A stretch of 25,302 bases of DNA. It comes from DATKEU01 sp035544495 (lineage in GTDB: Bacteria; Myxococcota_A; Polyangia; Fen-1088). Location: NCBI GenBank assembly GCA_035544495.1, contig DATKEU010000297.1, positions 1-25,302 on the forward strand. Direction: 5' to 3'. The notes under the pieces were generated by a model. The model did not search any database. It worked only from the letters and a program-made list of their open reading frames with translations, and was not told where the DNA came from. Below, piece by piece: positions 12,083 through 19,616 of this stretch. Each line of letters begins with the position of its first letter. Position 1 is the stretch's first letter. The position numbers and the translations under genes were made by a program.

Positions 12083-14224
12083 ATGAAGCCGGTTGGTTTG
12101 TCCCGATGCGTGATCGCCCTGCTGCCGGCGCTGTTCGCGGCGACCGCCGCCGAGGCGAGCGCGGCCTCGGGGCCGCCGCGGAGGACGCCGCCGATCGAGG
12201 AGAGCGCCTCCGAGCGGCGCGCGGTGCGCGGCAGCGCCCTCGACGACGGCGCCGAGAGTCCGGAGCTGCGCGAGCTGCGCCGATTCGAGCAGCAGGCCTT
12301 CCCACGTGGTCCAGCCGTTCCACGCCCCGACGGTGACGTCGTCGGCGGCGACGGATCGGCGCAGCCCCTACCAGGGCAGTGGCGCGGTTCGGGCGACATC
12401 CCGCCGGAGCTGCGCTCGCCCGACAGCACGCCCCGGGCGCAGGCGCCCGCGCCCGATCCGGATTCGGAGTGGCTGCGTTCGCTGAAGCTGCCCGACATCC
12501 CCGTGCGCTGGGATCCGCAGGTGCTGCGGTATCTCGATTACTTCAAGAACGACCCCAAGGGGCATCTGGTGATGGGGAACTGGCTGCGACGGGCCGGGCG
12601 CTTTCGTGCCCTGTTCGACAAGACGCTGGAGCAGTACGGCCTACCCAGGGATCTGTTCTACGTCGCCATGGTCGAGAGCGGGTTCGACACCAGCGCGCGT
12701 TCGCGCGTCGGCGCAGGCGGCGTCTGGCAGTTCATGCCCGGCGCCGCGCGGGCTTACGGCGTCGAGATTGGCTATTGGGTCGATGGGCGGCGCGATCCGG
12801 AACGCTCCGTCGACGCGGCGGCGCGCTACCTCAAGGACCTGTACGTCCGCTTTGGCTCCTGGCCGCTGGTGCTGGCGGCCTACAACGCCGGCTACGGGGC
12901 GGTGCTGAAGTCGATCACGCGTTACAACACGAACGATTTTTGGGAGCTGTGCCGGCACGAGGCGGGCCTGCCCTGGGAATCGAGCATCTACGTTCCGAAG
13001 ATCATGGCGGCGGCGATCGTCGGGCACAACCCCGAGGCGTTCGGGTTCGGCGACGTCGTGTTGGATCCGCCCTTCGCTTACGACGCCGTGACGGCGCCGG
13101 CCGGAACGGCGCTGGCGACCGTGGCGCGCGCGGCGGGAACCAAGCTGGACGTCATCCAGGCGCTCAACCCGCATCTGGTGCGTGATCGCGTTCCGCCCGG
13201 ACGGACGGTCGAGCCGGTGCGCGTGCCGCCCGGGACGGCGGCGGGTTATGCAGAGGCGCTGGAGGCGGCGAGCGGTCCGGGCGATCGGATGGACACCGTG
13301 GTCCTTCGTTTTGGCGAAACAATCGACGACGTGGCGCGGGCGCGGCGGATCGCCCCGCGCGAGCTGCGGCGCCTGAACGGCGTCAAGGACGGCGGCGAGC
13401 TGCGCGCCGGCGTCACCGTGCTGGTGCCGAGGAGGGGAACGACGCCGCCGGCGGGCTCTGGTTCGCCGGGTCCGGGCGAGCAGCCGGCGGAGGCGTCGCC
13501 CCTGGCCGTCGACGAGCCCGTGATCGTGGCGGTTCCCGATCGGGTGTTTTCGTACGAGGGGCGCGAGCGGGTGTTTTATCGGACGCGCGACGGCGATTCG
13601 CTGGAAGAGATCGGCGAGGTGTTCGGCGTGCGCGTGGACGATCTGCTGGAGTGGAACAACCTGGACGGGGGGGCCAAGCTGCACCCGAACATGGTGCTGC
13701 AGATGTTCGTGCGGAGGGACTTCGACCCGACGGGCGTGGTCCTGCTGGACGCGGCCCGCGTTCGCGTGGTGACGCTGGGGTCGGACGAGTTCCTGGAGCT
13801 CGAGGCCGCCCGCCGGGGAAAGAAGCGCCTGTTCTATCAGTGCAAGACGGGCGACACGCTGGCCCGGGTGGGGCGGCGGTATGGCCTGACGCCGGGCGAC
13901 CTGGCCCGCATCAACCGATTTTCGTACAACAGCGAGCTGCGCGACGGCCAGCGCATCGTCGTCTATTCCCCGGTCGGCGAGCCGCCGCGCGAGGTGAGCA
14001 TGGGAATGTCGGCGGCGAACAAGCGCGCCAAGCCGGTGGTCGCAGCAGTCGCTCCCATCAAGGCGCCGGCGGCGCGCCCGGCGGCCAGCGGGCACCCGGT
14101 GACGGCGTCGTCGTCGCAGGCGGCGAAAGCCAAGGCCGCGCCGCCGCCGCCGAAGGTGAGCGCGAAGGGTTCCCCGCTGGCGAAAGCGCCGCCGTCCGCT
14201 CCCGGCGCGACCAAGAAGAAGTAG
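12083..14224 (+). CDS. Lytic murein transglycosylase with four LysM-like modules (MltD-like)
   Basis: A 713-residue exported peptidoglycan-cleaving enzyme. The signal peptide starts MKPVGLSRCVIALLPALFAA (cleavage near ASA-A, residue about 28). Residues 30-150 are low complexity and likely a linker. The SLT domain (about 165-320) has the catalytic Glu198 in VAMVESGF, then GAGGVWQFMPGAARAYG and VLAAYNAGYGAV, as in MltD. Four LysM-like modules follow at about 335-385, 406-450, 497-545 and 583-632; the last two are the clearest (RTRDGDSLEEIGEVFG, and CKTGDTLARVGRRYGL). The C-terminus from 640 is an Ala/Pro/Lys/Ser-rich tail. It should cut the glycan strand to 1,6-anhydro products in the periplasm. 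The ATG at 12083 starts the signal peptide. It opens a tightly packed plus-strand run; the next gene begins 2 bases after its stop. Confidence 0.92.
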   Translation: MKPVGLSRCVIALLPALFAATAAEASAASGPPRRTPPIEESASERRAVRGSALDDGAESPELRELRRFEQQAFPRGPAVPRPDGDVVGGDGSAQPLPGQWRGSGDIPPELRSPDSTPRAQAPAPDPDSEWLRSLKLPDIPVRWDPQVLRYLDYFKNDPKGHLVMGNWLRRAGRFRALFDKTLEQYGLPRDLFYVAMVESGFDTSARSRVGAGGVWQFMPGAARAYGVEIGYWVDGRRDPERSVDAAARYLKDLYVRFGSWPLVLAAYNAGYGAVLKSITRYNTNDFWELCRHEAGLPWESSIYVPKIMAAAIVGHNPEAFGFGDVVLDPPFAYDAVTAPAGTALATVARAAGTKLDVIQALNPHLVRDRVPPGRTVEPVRVPPGTAAGYAEALEAASGPGDRMDTVVLRFGETIDDVARARRIAPRELRRLNGVKDGGELRAGVTVLVPRRGTTPPAGSGSPGPGEQPAEASPLAVDEPVIVAVPDRVFSYEGRERVFYRTRDGDSLEEIGEVFGVRVDDLLEWNNLDGGAKLHPNMVLQMFVRRDFDPTGVVLLDAARVRVVTLGSDEFLELEAARRGKKRLFYQCKTGDTLARVGRRYGLTPGDLARINRFSYNSELRDGQRIVVYSPVGEPPREVSMGMSAANKRAKPVVAAVAPIKAPAARPAASGHPVTASSSQAAKAKAAPPPPKVSAKGSPLAKAPPSAPGATKKK

Positions 14225-14226
14225 GT

Positions 14227-15171
14227 TTGCCGACGTTCGCCGTCGACGCCGCGTCCGCCGGGCTGCGGCTGGATCAGTTTCTCGCGCGTGCGCTGGGCGG
14301 CGGGTGGAGCGTCCACGCCGCGCGGCGCTTGATCGCCGCCGGCCGCGTGCGCGCCGACGGGCGCCGCGCCGGCAAGAAGGGCGAGCGCGTGACGGCCGGC
14401 CAGGCGATCACCGTCGAGGAAGAGGGCGTCGCCGCGGCGGCCGTCGTTCCGGATCCGGGCGTGGTCCTGCCCGTGCTGTTCGAAGACGCGGCGCTGCTCG
14501 CGGTCGACAAGCCGGCCGGGATCCCGTCGCACCCGCTGCGCGCCAGCGAACGCGGGACCGCGGCCAACGGGATCGTGGCGCTCTGTCCCGAGTGCGCGAG
14601 CGCCAGCCACGACCCGCGCGAAGGCGGGCTCGGGCATCGTCTCGATCGCGAGACCAGCGGCGTCTTGCTGGCGGCGCGCTCGCGGCCGGCCTGGGAGGCG
14701 TTGCGGGCGGCGCTGGCCGAGCCGGCTTGCGAGAAGACGTATGTCGCGCACGTCGCCGGATCGCCGCCCGCGCAGGCGGACTTCGCGGGCAGCATCGGCC
14801 GCGTGGGCCGCCATGGCGCCCGCGTCGCCGTCGACGGCGGCCGACACCCGCTGCCAGCGCGCACGGCCTGGGAGGTCCTGGCCGCGGGGGCCGGTCCGTC
14901 GGCGCTGGTGCGGGCGCGCCTGCACGCCGGGCGCGCCCACCAGGTGCGCGCGCACCTCGCGGCGGCGGGCCATCCGATCCTGGGCGACGCGCTCTACGGC
15001 GACGACGCCGCGCGGGCGCTGGCGCTGGCGCTGGGTGTCGGCGGGCTGCGCCTGCACGCCGAATCGGTGCGCCTGCGCCACCCAACGACCGGCGCACCGC
15101 TGACGATCGCCGCGCCGCTGCCGGCGTGGGCCGCCGATTTTGCTGCCACCGGCGGCGGCGCCGATCGATGA
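14227..15171 (+). CDS. RluA/RluD-family pseudouridine synthase
   Basis: A 314-residue RNA pseudouridine synthase. The N-terminal part (LRLDQFLARALGGGWSVHAA, RRLIAAGRVRADGRRAGKKG) resembles an S4-like RNA-binding domain, and the catalytic domain begins near residue 85 (VLFEDAALLAVDKPAGIPSH). The signature GHRLDRETSGVLL carries the catalytic Asp140. Later KTYVAHV, RLHAGRAHQVRAHLAAAGHP and GDALYGDD match the RluA family. The probable start is TTG at 14227, two bases after the previous stop; no ATG or GTG lies near the start of the conserved region, and a weak purine-rich site (AAGAAG) precedes it. Target (23S rRNA or tRNA) cannot be decided. Translationally linked to the transglycosylase. Confidence 0.88.
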   Translation: MPTFAVDAASAGLRLDQFLARALGGGWSVHAARRLIAAGRVRADGRRAGKKGERVTAGQAITVEEEGVAAAAVVPDPGVVLPVLFEDAALLAVDKPAGIPSHPLRASERGTAANGIVALCPECASASHDPREGGLGHRLDRETSGVLLAARSRPAWEALRAALAEPACEKTYVAHVAGSPPAQADFAGSIGRVGRHGARVAVDGGRHPLPARTAWEVLAAGAGPSALVRARLHAGRAHQVRAHLAAAGHPILGDALYGDDAARALALALGVGGLRLHAESVRLRHPTTGAPLTIAAPLPAWAADFAATGGGADR

Positions 15172-15178
15172 TGCGCCG

Positions 15179-15955
15179 GTGAGCGCGCCCGCCATCAAGA
15201 CCGCCGTCGTCCTCCAGCACACGCCAACCGAGGGGCCAGGGCGACTGCGCGCGTTGCTCGAAGAGCGCGGGGTGGGCGTCTCGTGCCGTCATGTGTTCGC
15301 CGGCGAGCGCGTGCCGGGCGATCTCGAACCCGACGAGATCCTGATCGTGATGGGCGGGCCGATGGGCGTCGGCGACGCGGGCGATCGCCGGTTCGGATTC
15401 CTGGGCCACGAGATCGCGCTCCTCGGCCGGTTGATCGCGGCCGATCGTCCGGTGCTGGGGATCTGCCTGGGGGCGCAGCTGCTGGCGGCGGGCGGCGCGG
15501 CGCGCGTCTACCCCAACCTCCGCCGTGACCGGTGGGGCAACGCGCGCGTCGTGCGCGAGGTGGGCTGGGGCAAGGCCGACTTCATCGGCGTCGAGCGCGA
15601 ACCGGCGCTGGCGGGATTGCGGCCGCAGGAGTGGGTCCTGCACTGGCACGGCGACACGTTCGACCTGCCGGCCGGCGCGGCGCTCCTGGCGTCGACGCCA
15701 GAGTGCCCGCACCAGGCGTTCCGGCTGGGGACGCGCCAGTTCGGGCTGCAGTTTCACTGCGAGCTGGACGCCGACACGATCGAGATGTGGGCGCGCGAGG
15801 ACGCCGCATTCGTGCAGCTGGCGAACGGTCCGGGTGGCGGGCGCCGCATCACCGCCGAGACGGCGGCGCTGTTCACCGAGGCGAGCCCGGTGTGGGATCA
15901 ACTTTTGCGCAACATCGTCGACGTGCTCTTGCAATTGCCGGCCGGCCGAGAATAG
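15179..15955 (+). CDS. Class I glutamine amidotransferase (GMP synthase-like)
   Basis: A 258-residue stand-alone class I amidotransferase. The catalytic triad is C96 (GICLGAQLL), H193 and E195 (LQFHCELD). The oxyanion segment MGGPMGV lies near residue 58. It has no synthase domain, so it transfers or hydrolyses an amide group on an unknown substrate. The start is a GTG 7 bases after the pseudouridine synthase stop; two ATGs nearby are out of frame. The gene is followed 11 bases later by aguB and then aguA. Because gamma-glutamyl polyamine hydrolases belong to related amidotransferase folds, a polyamine-linked role is possible, but this rests only on neighbours. Similar short proteins are usually annotated as GMP synthase-like amidotransferases. 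Confidence 0.85.
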   Translation: MSAPAIKTAVVLQHTPTEGPGRLRALLEERGVGVSCRHVFAGERVPGDLEPDEILIVMGGPMGVGDAGDRRFGFLGHEIALLGRLIAADRPVLGICLGAQLLAAGGAARVYPNLRRDRWGNARVVREVGWGKADFIGVEREPALAGLRPQEWVLHWHGDTFDLPAGAALLASTPECPHQAFRLGTRQFGLQFHCELDADTIEMWAREDAAFVQLANGPGGGRRITAETAALFTEASPVWDQLLRNIVDVLLQLPAGRE

Positions 15956-15966
15956 TAAACGGCCGC

Positions 15967-16857
15967 ATGGCTTCGCCGCGGACATTCACGCTGGGGCTGG
16001 TGCAGATGCGCTGCTCGCCGTCGCCCGACGACAACGTCGCGCGCGCGGTGGCGCACGTCCGCGCGGCGGCCGGGCGGGGCGCGCAGGTGATCTGCCTGCC
16101 CGAGCTCTTTCGGACGCAGTACTTCTGCCAGACGGAGGACCACGCCAACTTCGATCTGGCGGAGGCGATCCCGGGCCCGACGACAGCGGCGCTGGGCGCG
16201 CTGGCGCGCGAGCTGCGGGTGGTGATCGTCGCCTCGCTGTTCGAACGGCGCGCGGCCGGCGTCTACCACAACACGGCCGTGATCATCGACGCCGACGGCG
16301 CGCTGTGCGGCGTCTATCGCAAGATGCACATCCCGGACGATCCCCTCTATTACGAGAAGTTCTATTTCACGCCGGGCGATCTCGGGTTCCGCGCCTTCGA
16401 CACCGCGTACGGGCGCCTGGGGACGCTGGTGTGCTGGGATCAGTGGTATCCGGAGGGCGCGCGCCTGACCGCGCTCGGAGGCGCGGACGTGCTGTTCTAC
16501 CCGACGGCGATCGGGTGGCATCCGGCCGAGAAGGCCGAGTTCGGCGCCGTCCAGGCCGACGCCTGGCGGACGATCCAGCGCGCCCACGCCATCGCCAACG
16601 GTGTCTACGTCGTCGCCGTCAACCGTGTCGGGCACGAGGCGCCCGTGGGCGGCGCCGGCATCGAGTTCTGGGGCGGCAGCTTCGTCGCCGATCCGTTCGG
16701 GGTCATGCTGCAAGAGGGCCCGCGCGATCGCGAGGAGGTGCTGATCGTGCCGGTCGATCGCGCGCATCAGGAGACCGTTCGCCGGCACTGGCCGTTCCTG
16801 CGCGACCGCCGCATCGACGCCTACGGCCCCATCACCCGGCGTCTCATCGACGAATGA
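15967..16857 (+). CDS. aguB: N-carbamoylputrescine amidase (nitrilase family)
   Basis: A 296-residue nitrilase-superfamily enzyme that hydrolyses N-carbamoylputrescine to putrescine, CO2 and ammonia. The triad is E46 (CLPELF), K119 (YRKMHIPDD) and C156 (VCWDQWYPE). The segments YYEKFYFTPGDLGF and WWDQ-type VCWDQWYPEGARL, plus the late NRVGHE and FWGGSFVADPFG, are typical of AguB. The length (about 290-300) is normal. The ATG lies 11 bases after the amidotransferase stop, and the TGA overlaps the aguA ATG (ATGA), so both enzymes are made together. Together they form a two-step route from agmatine to putrescine in the cytoplasm. No arginine decarboxylase is present in the window, so agmatine would come from elsewhere. 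Confidence 0.93.
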   Translation: MASPRTFTLGLVQMRCSPSPDDNVARAVAHVRAAAGRGAQVICLPELFRTQYFCQTEDHANFDLAEAIPGPTTAALGALARELRVVIVASLFERRAAGVYHNTAVIIDADGALCGVYRKMHIPDDPLYYEKFYFTPGDLGFRAFDTAYGRLGTLVCWDQWYPEGARLTALGGADVLFYPTAIGWHPAEKAEFGAVQADAWRTIQRAHAIANGVYVVAVNRVGHEAPVGGAGIEFWGGSFVADPFGVMLQEGPRDREEVLIVPVDRAHQETVRRHWPFLRDRRIDAYGPITRRLIDE

Positions 16858-17924
16858 AGGACGAGACACCGTCGGCGCTGGGCTTTCGCATGCCCGCCGA
16901 GTGGGAGCCGCACGCGGCGACGTGGCTGGCCTGGCCCCACGAACGGCGCGACTGGCCCGGGAAGCTGGCGCCCATCCCGTGGGTTTACGGCGAGGTGGTG
17001 CGCCACCTGACGCCGGGCGAGCGCGTGCGCATCCTGGTCGCCGACGCGGCGATGGAGCGCCGGGCGCGCGCGCTGCTCGGGCGCGTGGGCGTCGATCTCG
17101 GGCGGGTCGATTTCTTTCGCGTCCCGACCGACCGCAGCTGGACGCGCGATTTCTGTCCGCTGTTCATCAAGCACGGCGACGGGCGCGTCGGGTTGACCAA
17201 CTGGCGCTTCAACGGCTGGGCGAAGTATCCCAACCACAAGAAGGACGACGCCGTCGGCGACCGGCTGGCGGCGCGCCTCCGAAGGCCGCACTGGACGCCG
17301 CAGGTACCGGGCGCCGGCGGGAAACCGCAGCGCGTGGTGCTGGAGGGGGGCAGCATCGACGTCGACGGGCGGGGTACGCTGCTGACGACGGAGGAGTGTC
17401 TGCTGTCGCCGGTGCAGGCGCGCAATCCCGGACTGTCGCGCGTCGAGCTGGAGGCGATCCTGGGCGCGCACCTGGGCGTGCGCAAGGTGCTGTGGCTGGG
17501 CGACGGCATCGCCGGCGACGACACGCACGGGCACGTCGACGATCTCGCCCGTTTCGTCGCCGAGGCGACGGTGGTGATCGCCGAGGAGTCGGAGCCCGCC
17601 GACGCCAACTTCGAGAAGCTGCGTGACAATCGCCGGCGCCTCGCGTCGATGACCGACGCGCAGGGGCGGGCGCTGCGCGTGGTGCCGCTGCCCATGCCGG
17701 CGCCGGTTTTTCTCGACGGCGTTCGCCTGCCGGCCAGCTACGCGAATTTCTACATCGGCAACGCGGCGGTGCTGGTGCCCACATTCAACGACCCGCACGA
17801 CCGGCGCGCGCTGGAGATCCTGGCGGGACTCTTCCCGGCGCGGAAGGTGGTCGGGATCCACGCGCTGGATCTGGTGTGGGGGCTGGGCACACTCCACTGC
17901 ATGACCCAGCAAGAACCGGCGTAG
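16854..17924 (+). CDS. aguA: Agmatine deiminase (guanidino-modifying family)
   Basis: A 356-residue enzyme that converts agmatine to N-carbamoylputrescine and ammonia. Visible family residues are D99 in SWTRDFCPLF, the EGGSID segment (residues about 163-168), H227 and D229 in DTHGHVDD, and the catalytic Cys349 near the end in LHCMTQQEP. The N-terminus FRMPAEWEPHAATWLAWPH is the standard family start. Length is normal (about 340-380). The ATG overlaps the aguB stop codon. Some agmatine deiminase relatives have peptidyl-arginine activity; the partner aguB argues for agmatine. It is the last gene of the run and is followed by 162 bases before the kinase gene. Confidence 0.92.
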   Translation: MKDETPSALGFRMPAEWEPHAATWLAWPHERRDWPGKLAPIPWVYGEVVRHLTPGERVRILVADAAMERRARALLGRVGVDLGRVDFFRVPTDRSWTRDFCPLFIKHGDGRVGLTNWRFNGWAKYPNHKKDDAVGDRLAARLRRPHWTPQVPGAGGKPQRVVLEGGSIDVDGRGTLLTTEECLLSPVQARNPGLSRVELEAILGAHLGVRKVLWLGDGIAGDDTHGHVDDLARFVAEATVVIAEESEPADANFEKLRDNRRRLASMTDAQGRALRVVPLPMPAPVFLDGVRLPASYANFYIGNAAVLVPTFNDPHDRRALEILAGLFPARKVVGIHALDLVWGLGTLHCMTQQEPA

Positions 17925-17972
17925 CGGTCGCGCCGGGGCGTGCCGGCATAGTTCGGGAACTTCGCGGGCGCA

Positions 17973-17991
17973 CCCCGTTCTCCAGACGGGG
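17973..17991 (+). other. Short hairpin after aguA
   Basis: CCCCGT and ACGGGG enclose a 7-base loop, 48 bases past the aguA stop. No T-run follows, so it is only a weak candidate for ending the agu message. Confidence 0.25.
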
Positions 17992-18086
17992 AGGACGCGG
18001 TTTGGGGCTCAAGCTGGGGCGGGTCGCATCCGATATCGACCGCGATGGGGGGCAGGTCTTGTTTCTGACGCGCGGGGTGTGTTCGC

Positions 18087-19601
18087 GTGTCTGACGCCGC
18101 CGCGCCCGCGGTCGCGTCGCCAGCGCCGGCCGTTACGCCGGGCGTGCTGGGCGAGATCTACGGCCGCTACCACCTGCTGGAGCAGATCGGCAAGGGCGGC
18201 ATGGCGGAGATCTTCCGCGCCGTCGCTGGCGGGGCGGAGGGCTGGTCACGGCAGTTCGTGGTCAAGCGCATCCGCCCGGAGAAGTCCGGGTCGCGCGAGT
18301 TCATCCGCATGTTCTGCGAGGAGGCGCGCCTGTGCGCGCTCTTGCACCACCCGAACATCGTGCAGGTGTACGACTTCGGCCAGATCGACGGCAGCTATTT
18401 TCTGGCCATGGAGTATCTGCGCGGCAAGGATCTCTCGACGGTGCTGCGCGCGCTGCGGGCCGGCGGAGGCGCTTTCGCCCCGGGCGTGGCGGCTTTCATC
18501 GCGCACCAGACGGCGCTGGGGTTGCATCACGCGCACACGCTGGTCGACGGCAATGGCCAGCCCGTGCGGATCGTTCACCGCGACGTCACGCCATCGAACA
18601 TCATGCTGCTGCGCTCCGGGGGCGTGAAGGTGCTGGACTTCGGCATCGCCAAGGACGTCGGTCAGGAGGAGGCCGAGACCGTCGAGACCGAGGCCGGTCA
18701 GGTCAAGGGCAAGCTGGCGTATCTGGCGCCCGAGCAGGTGCGCAATCTGCCGCTCGACGGGCGCGCCGATCTGTTCGCGCTGGGCGTCGTGCTGTGGGAG
18801 ATGGCGACTGGACAGCGGCTGTTCTCCGCCGAAAGCGAGTTCCAGACCATGCGGAACGTCCTCATGCAGCCGGTGCCGGCGCCGTCTTCGGTGCGCCCGG
18901 GCGTGCCGGCCGCGCTGGACGCCGTGATCATGCGCGCGCTCGCGCGCGAGCGCGAGAATCGTTACGGCACGGCGGCGGAGATGGCGACCGATCTGGAGGC
19001 GGTGGTGCACAGCGAGAGGTTCGCGGCCCACGCCATCCCGCAGCTGATCCAGGCCTTGTTCGGCGACGATCGCAGCGTCTCTGCGGTGACGCCGACGCCG
19101 TCCGGGCTGCTGTCGGCGCGACGCACGGGCGGCAGCAGCGACCGGTCCCGCGGCGATTCGAGCGATCGACAAATCCCGCAGGGGCTGGGTTCGGTCGGGC
19201 TCGACGGCGAGGTGTCGATGAGCGTCGTGTTGAGCGAGCCGCCGCCGGTGCCGGAGCTGACGGCGATCGCGCGGCGGCGGCGGCGTGCGGGGCGCGGACA
19301 GGTTGCGGTGGCGGTGGGGGTGTTGGCGTTCGCAGCGGCGGCGGTGGTGAGCTGGCGGGCGACGCGAGCGCCAACCCCTCCGCCGTCGCCGGCCATCGTG
19401 GCGGCGCGCCCGCTGCCCGCGGCGCCACTGCCCGCGGCGCCCGTCAGGGCACCGCGACAGGCGACGGCACCGCCACCTGCGCCGGCGCCGTCGCTGGGGA
19501 CGGCGAGAACGATCGCGCGAACCGCGCCCCGGGCACGGCCCGCCAAGCGCGCGGCGGCGCGCGTGGCGCCGTCGGCGCTGACGCTGAATCCATTCCGGTG
19601 A
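18087..19601 (+). CDS. Hanks-type Ser/Thr protein kinase with one membrane span
   Basis: A 504-residue kinase. The Gly-loop is GKGGMAEIF (residues 35-43), the ATP-binding Lys is K60 (VVKR), the catalytic loop is HRDVTPSN with D166, and the Mg-binding DFG is at D184. The activation-loop end APEQ and the later DLFALGVVLWEMATG complete the kinase domain (about 25-290). A Ser/Arg-rich linker leads to one hydrophobic span at about 404-423 (QVAVAVGVLAFAAAAVVSW), and a short Pro/Ala-rich part follows. No PASTA or other sensor domain is visible, so the signal is unknown. The start is GTG at 18087, since the frame upstream is not kinase-like. It ends 15 bases from the end of a second, convergent kinase. 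Myxobacteria are rich in such kinases. Confidence 0.92.
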   Translation: MSDAAAPAVASPAPAVTPGVLGEIYGRYHLLEQIGKGGMAEIFRAVAGGAEGWSRQFVVKRIRPEKSGSREFIRMFCEEARLCALLHHPNIVQVYDFGQIDGSYFLAMEYLRGKDLSTVLRALRAGGGAFAPGVAAFIAHQTALGLHHAHTLVDGNGQPVRIVHRDVTPSNIMLLRSGGVKVLDFGIAKDVGQEEAETVETEAGQVKGKLAYLAPEQVRNLPLDGRADLFALGVVLWEMATGQRLFSAESEFQTMRNVLMQPVPAPSSVRPGVPAALDAVIMRALARERENRYGTAAEMATDLEAVVHSERFAAHAIPQLIQALFGDDRSVSAVTPTPSGLLSARRTGGSSDRSRGDSSDRQIPQGLGSVGLDGEVSMSVVLSEPPPVPELTAIARRRRRAGRGQVAVAVGVLAFAAAAVVSWRATRAPTPPPSPAIVAARPLPAAPLPAAPVRAPRQATAPPPAPAPSLGTARTIARTAPRARPAKRAAARVAPSALTLNPFR

Positions 19602-19616
19602 CGGCTGGCGAGCCGC

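Noticed and set aside
12641..14095. Open frame of 484 codons on minus
   Set aside because: Antisense to the transglycosylase; it has no recognisable domain and the plus frame has SLT and LysM motifs.
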